Shown: positions 63,797-64,000 of the stretch, piece after piece | Layout: every line of letters begins with the position of its first letter | Numbering within the stretch: position 1 is the first letter of the stretch | Source: Roseivirga sp. UBA6061 | Lineage (GTDB): Bacteria; Bacteroidota; Bacteroidia; Cytophagales; Cyclobacteriaceae | Assembly (NCBI GenBank): GCA_002427745.1 | Contig: DIYF01000116.1 | Coordinates: 5,118-69,117, forward strand | Direction: 5' to 3' | DNA: 64,000 nt | The notes under the pieces: model-generated | Told to the model about the DNA's origin: nothing | The model's input: the letters and a program-made list of their open reading frames with translations, nothing else | Databases searched by the model: none | Position numbers and translations under genes: made by a program

Positions 63797-64000
63797 ATGA
63801 GGAAATTCGACTTCAAAAAAGACATCCTTCCACACCTGATTGCCATTGCTGTTTTCCTGGTGCTTACCGTCTTCTTTTTCCAACCAGTTTTCTTCGAGGG
63901 AAAGACCCTTTCTCAGAGCGACATTCTGCAATGGGAAGGTAGTGCCAAAGAGCTGATCGACTACCGGGCAGAGACCGGAGAAGAAGGCCTGTGGACGAAC
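63797..64000 (+). CDS. YfhO-like membrane protein (partial, cut by window end)
   Basis: From ATG 63797 the 68 visible residues (MRKFDFKKDILPHLIAIAVF and onward, with SDILQWEGSAKELIDYRAET) match the start of Bacteroidota YfhO-family multi-span membrane proteins, which may act in glycan lipid or polysaccharide assembly. Only the first helix and the extracytoplasmic start are in the window. Confidence 0.75.
   Translation, partial: MRKFDFKKDILPHLIAIAVFLVLTVFFFQPVFFEGKTLSQSDILQWEGSAKELIDYRAETGEEGLWTN

Overview
The window looks like a chromosome segment of a Bacteroidota bacterium, most likely a free-living member of the Cytophagales. This rests on two secreted proteins with type IX secretion (T9SS) type A and type B C-terminal sorting domains, a Bat-type von Willebrand cluster, membrane-anchored AraC regulators, LytS/LytTR and hybrid one-protein two-component systems, tandem DUF4097 proteins, OmpA proteins with thrombospondin type 3 repeats, and promoter-like TAnnTTTG boxes. 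No prophage, insertion sequence, CRISPR array, tRNA or rRNA was recognised.

Layout. 0-8.1 kb: plus-strand genes (AraC regulator, PQQ-type sugar dehydrogenase, DfsB-like protein, MFS transporter, nucleotidyltransferase, putative zinc-protease lipoprotein). 8.1-16.1 kb: a minus-strand block with a Crp/Fnr regulator, a sulfide:quinone reductase gene broken by an internal deletion, ferritin, and a TetR-ABC-HlyD-TolC export operon whose ATPase motifs are badly degenerate. 16.1-17.2 kb: a protein-free interval holding a TetR operator-like palindrome, a long structured minus-strand RNA ending in a strong terminator, and four DnaA boxes at exact 12-bp spacing beside an AT-rich stretch, a good oriC candidate. 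17.2-19.5 kb: an AlkD-like HEAT protein overlapping a radical SAM (spore photoproduct lyase type) gene, then a DUF2911 protein. 19.7-31.8 kb: a NarL-type two-component pair, a BatB/TPR cluster, a second AraC regulator, a LytS/LytT pair and a hybrid kinase. 31.8-33.0 kb has no convincing gene.

33-39.6 kb: beta-barrel protein, bactofilin, a large T9SS surface protein, an SMP-30-like protein, small secreted proteins and a NADAR protein. 39.7-41.3 kb: a sulfite oxidase (molybdopterin) with its anchored cytochrome c. 41.5-48.6 kb: a lipoprotein, a small PspC-N-like protein, an alpha/beta hydrolase, an ECF sigma/anti-sigma/three-DUF4097 operon, a YdcF protein and an ArsR regulator. 48.7-51.9 kb: two OmpA/TSP3 proteins. 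52-64 kb: housekeeping genes (hisS, ybaB, pdhB, ffh) with a phosphodiesterase, a T9SS type B protein, a glycosyltransferase, PspC, an OmpA/TPR lipoprotein that looks highly expressed, a small kinase and the start of a YfhO-type membrane protein.

Three intergenic spots carry degenerate tandem heptamer arrays, two of them directly before the two paralogous AraC genes. The most notable signals are the oriC candidate with its adjacent structured RNA, the heptamer arrays, the degenerate ABC exporter, and the AlkD-like/radical SAM pair. All calls come from reading the sequence; no database search was run.
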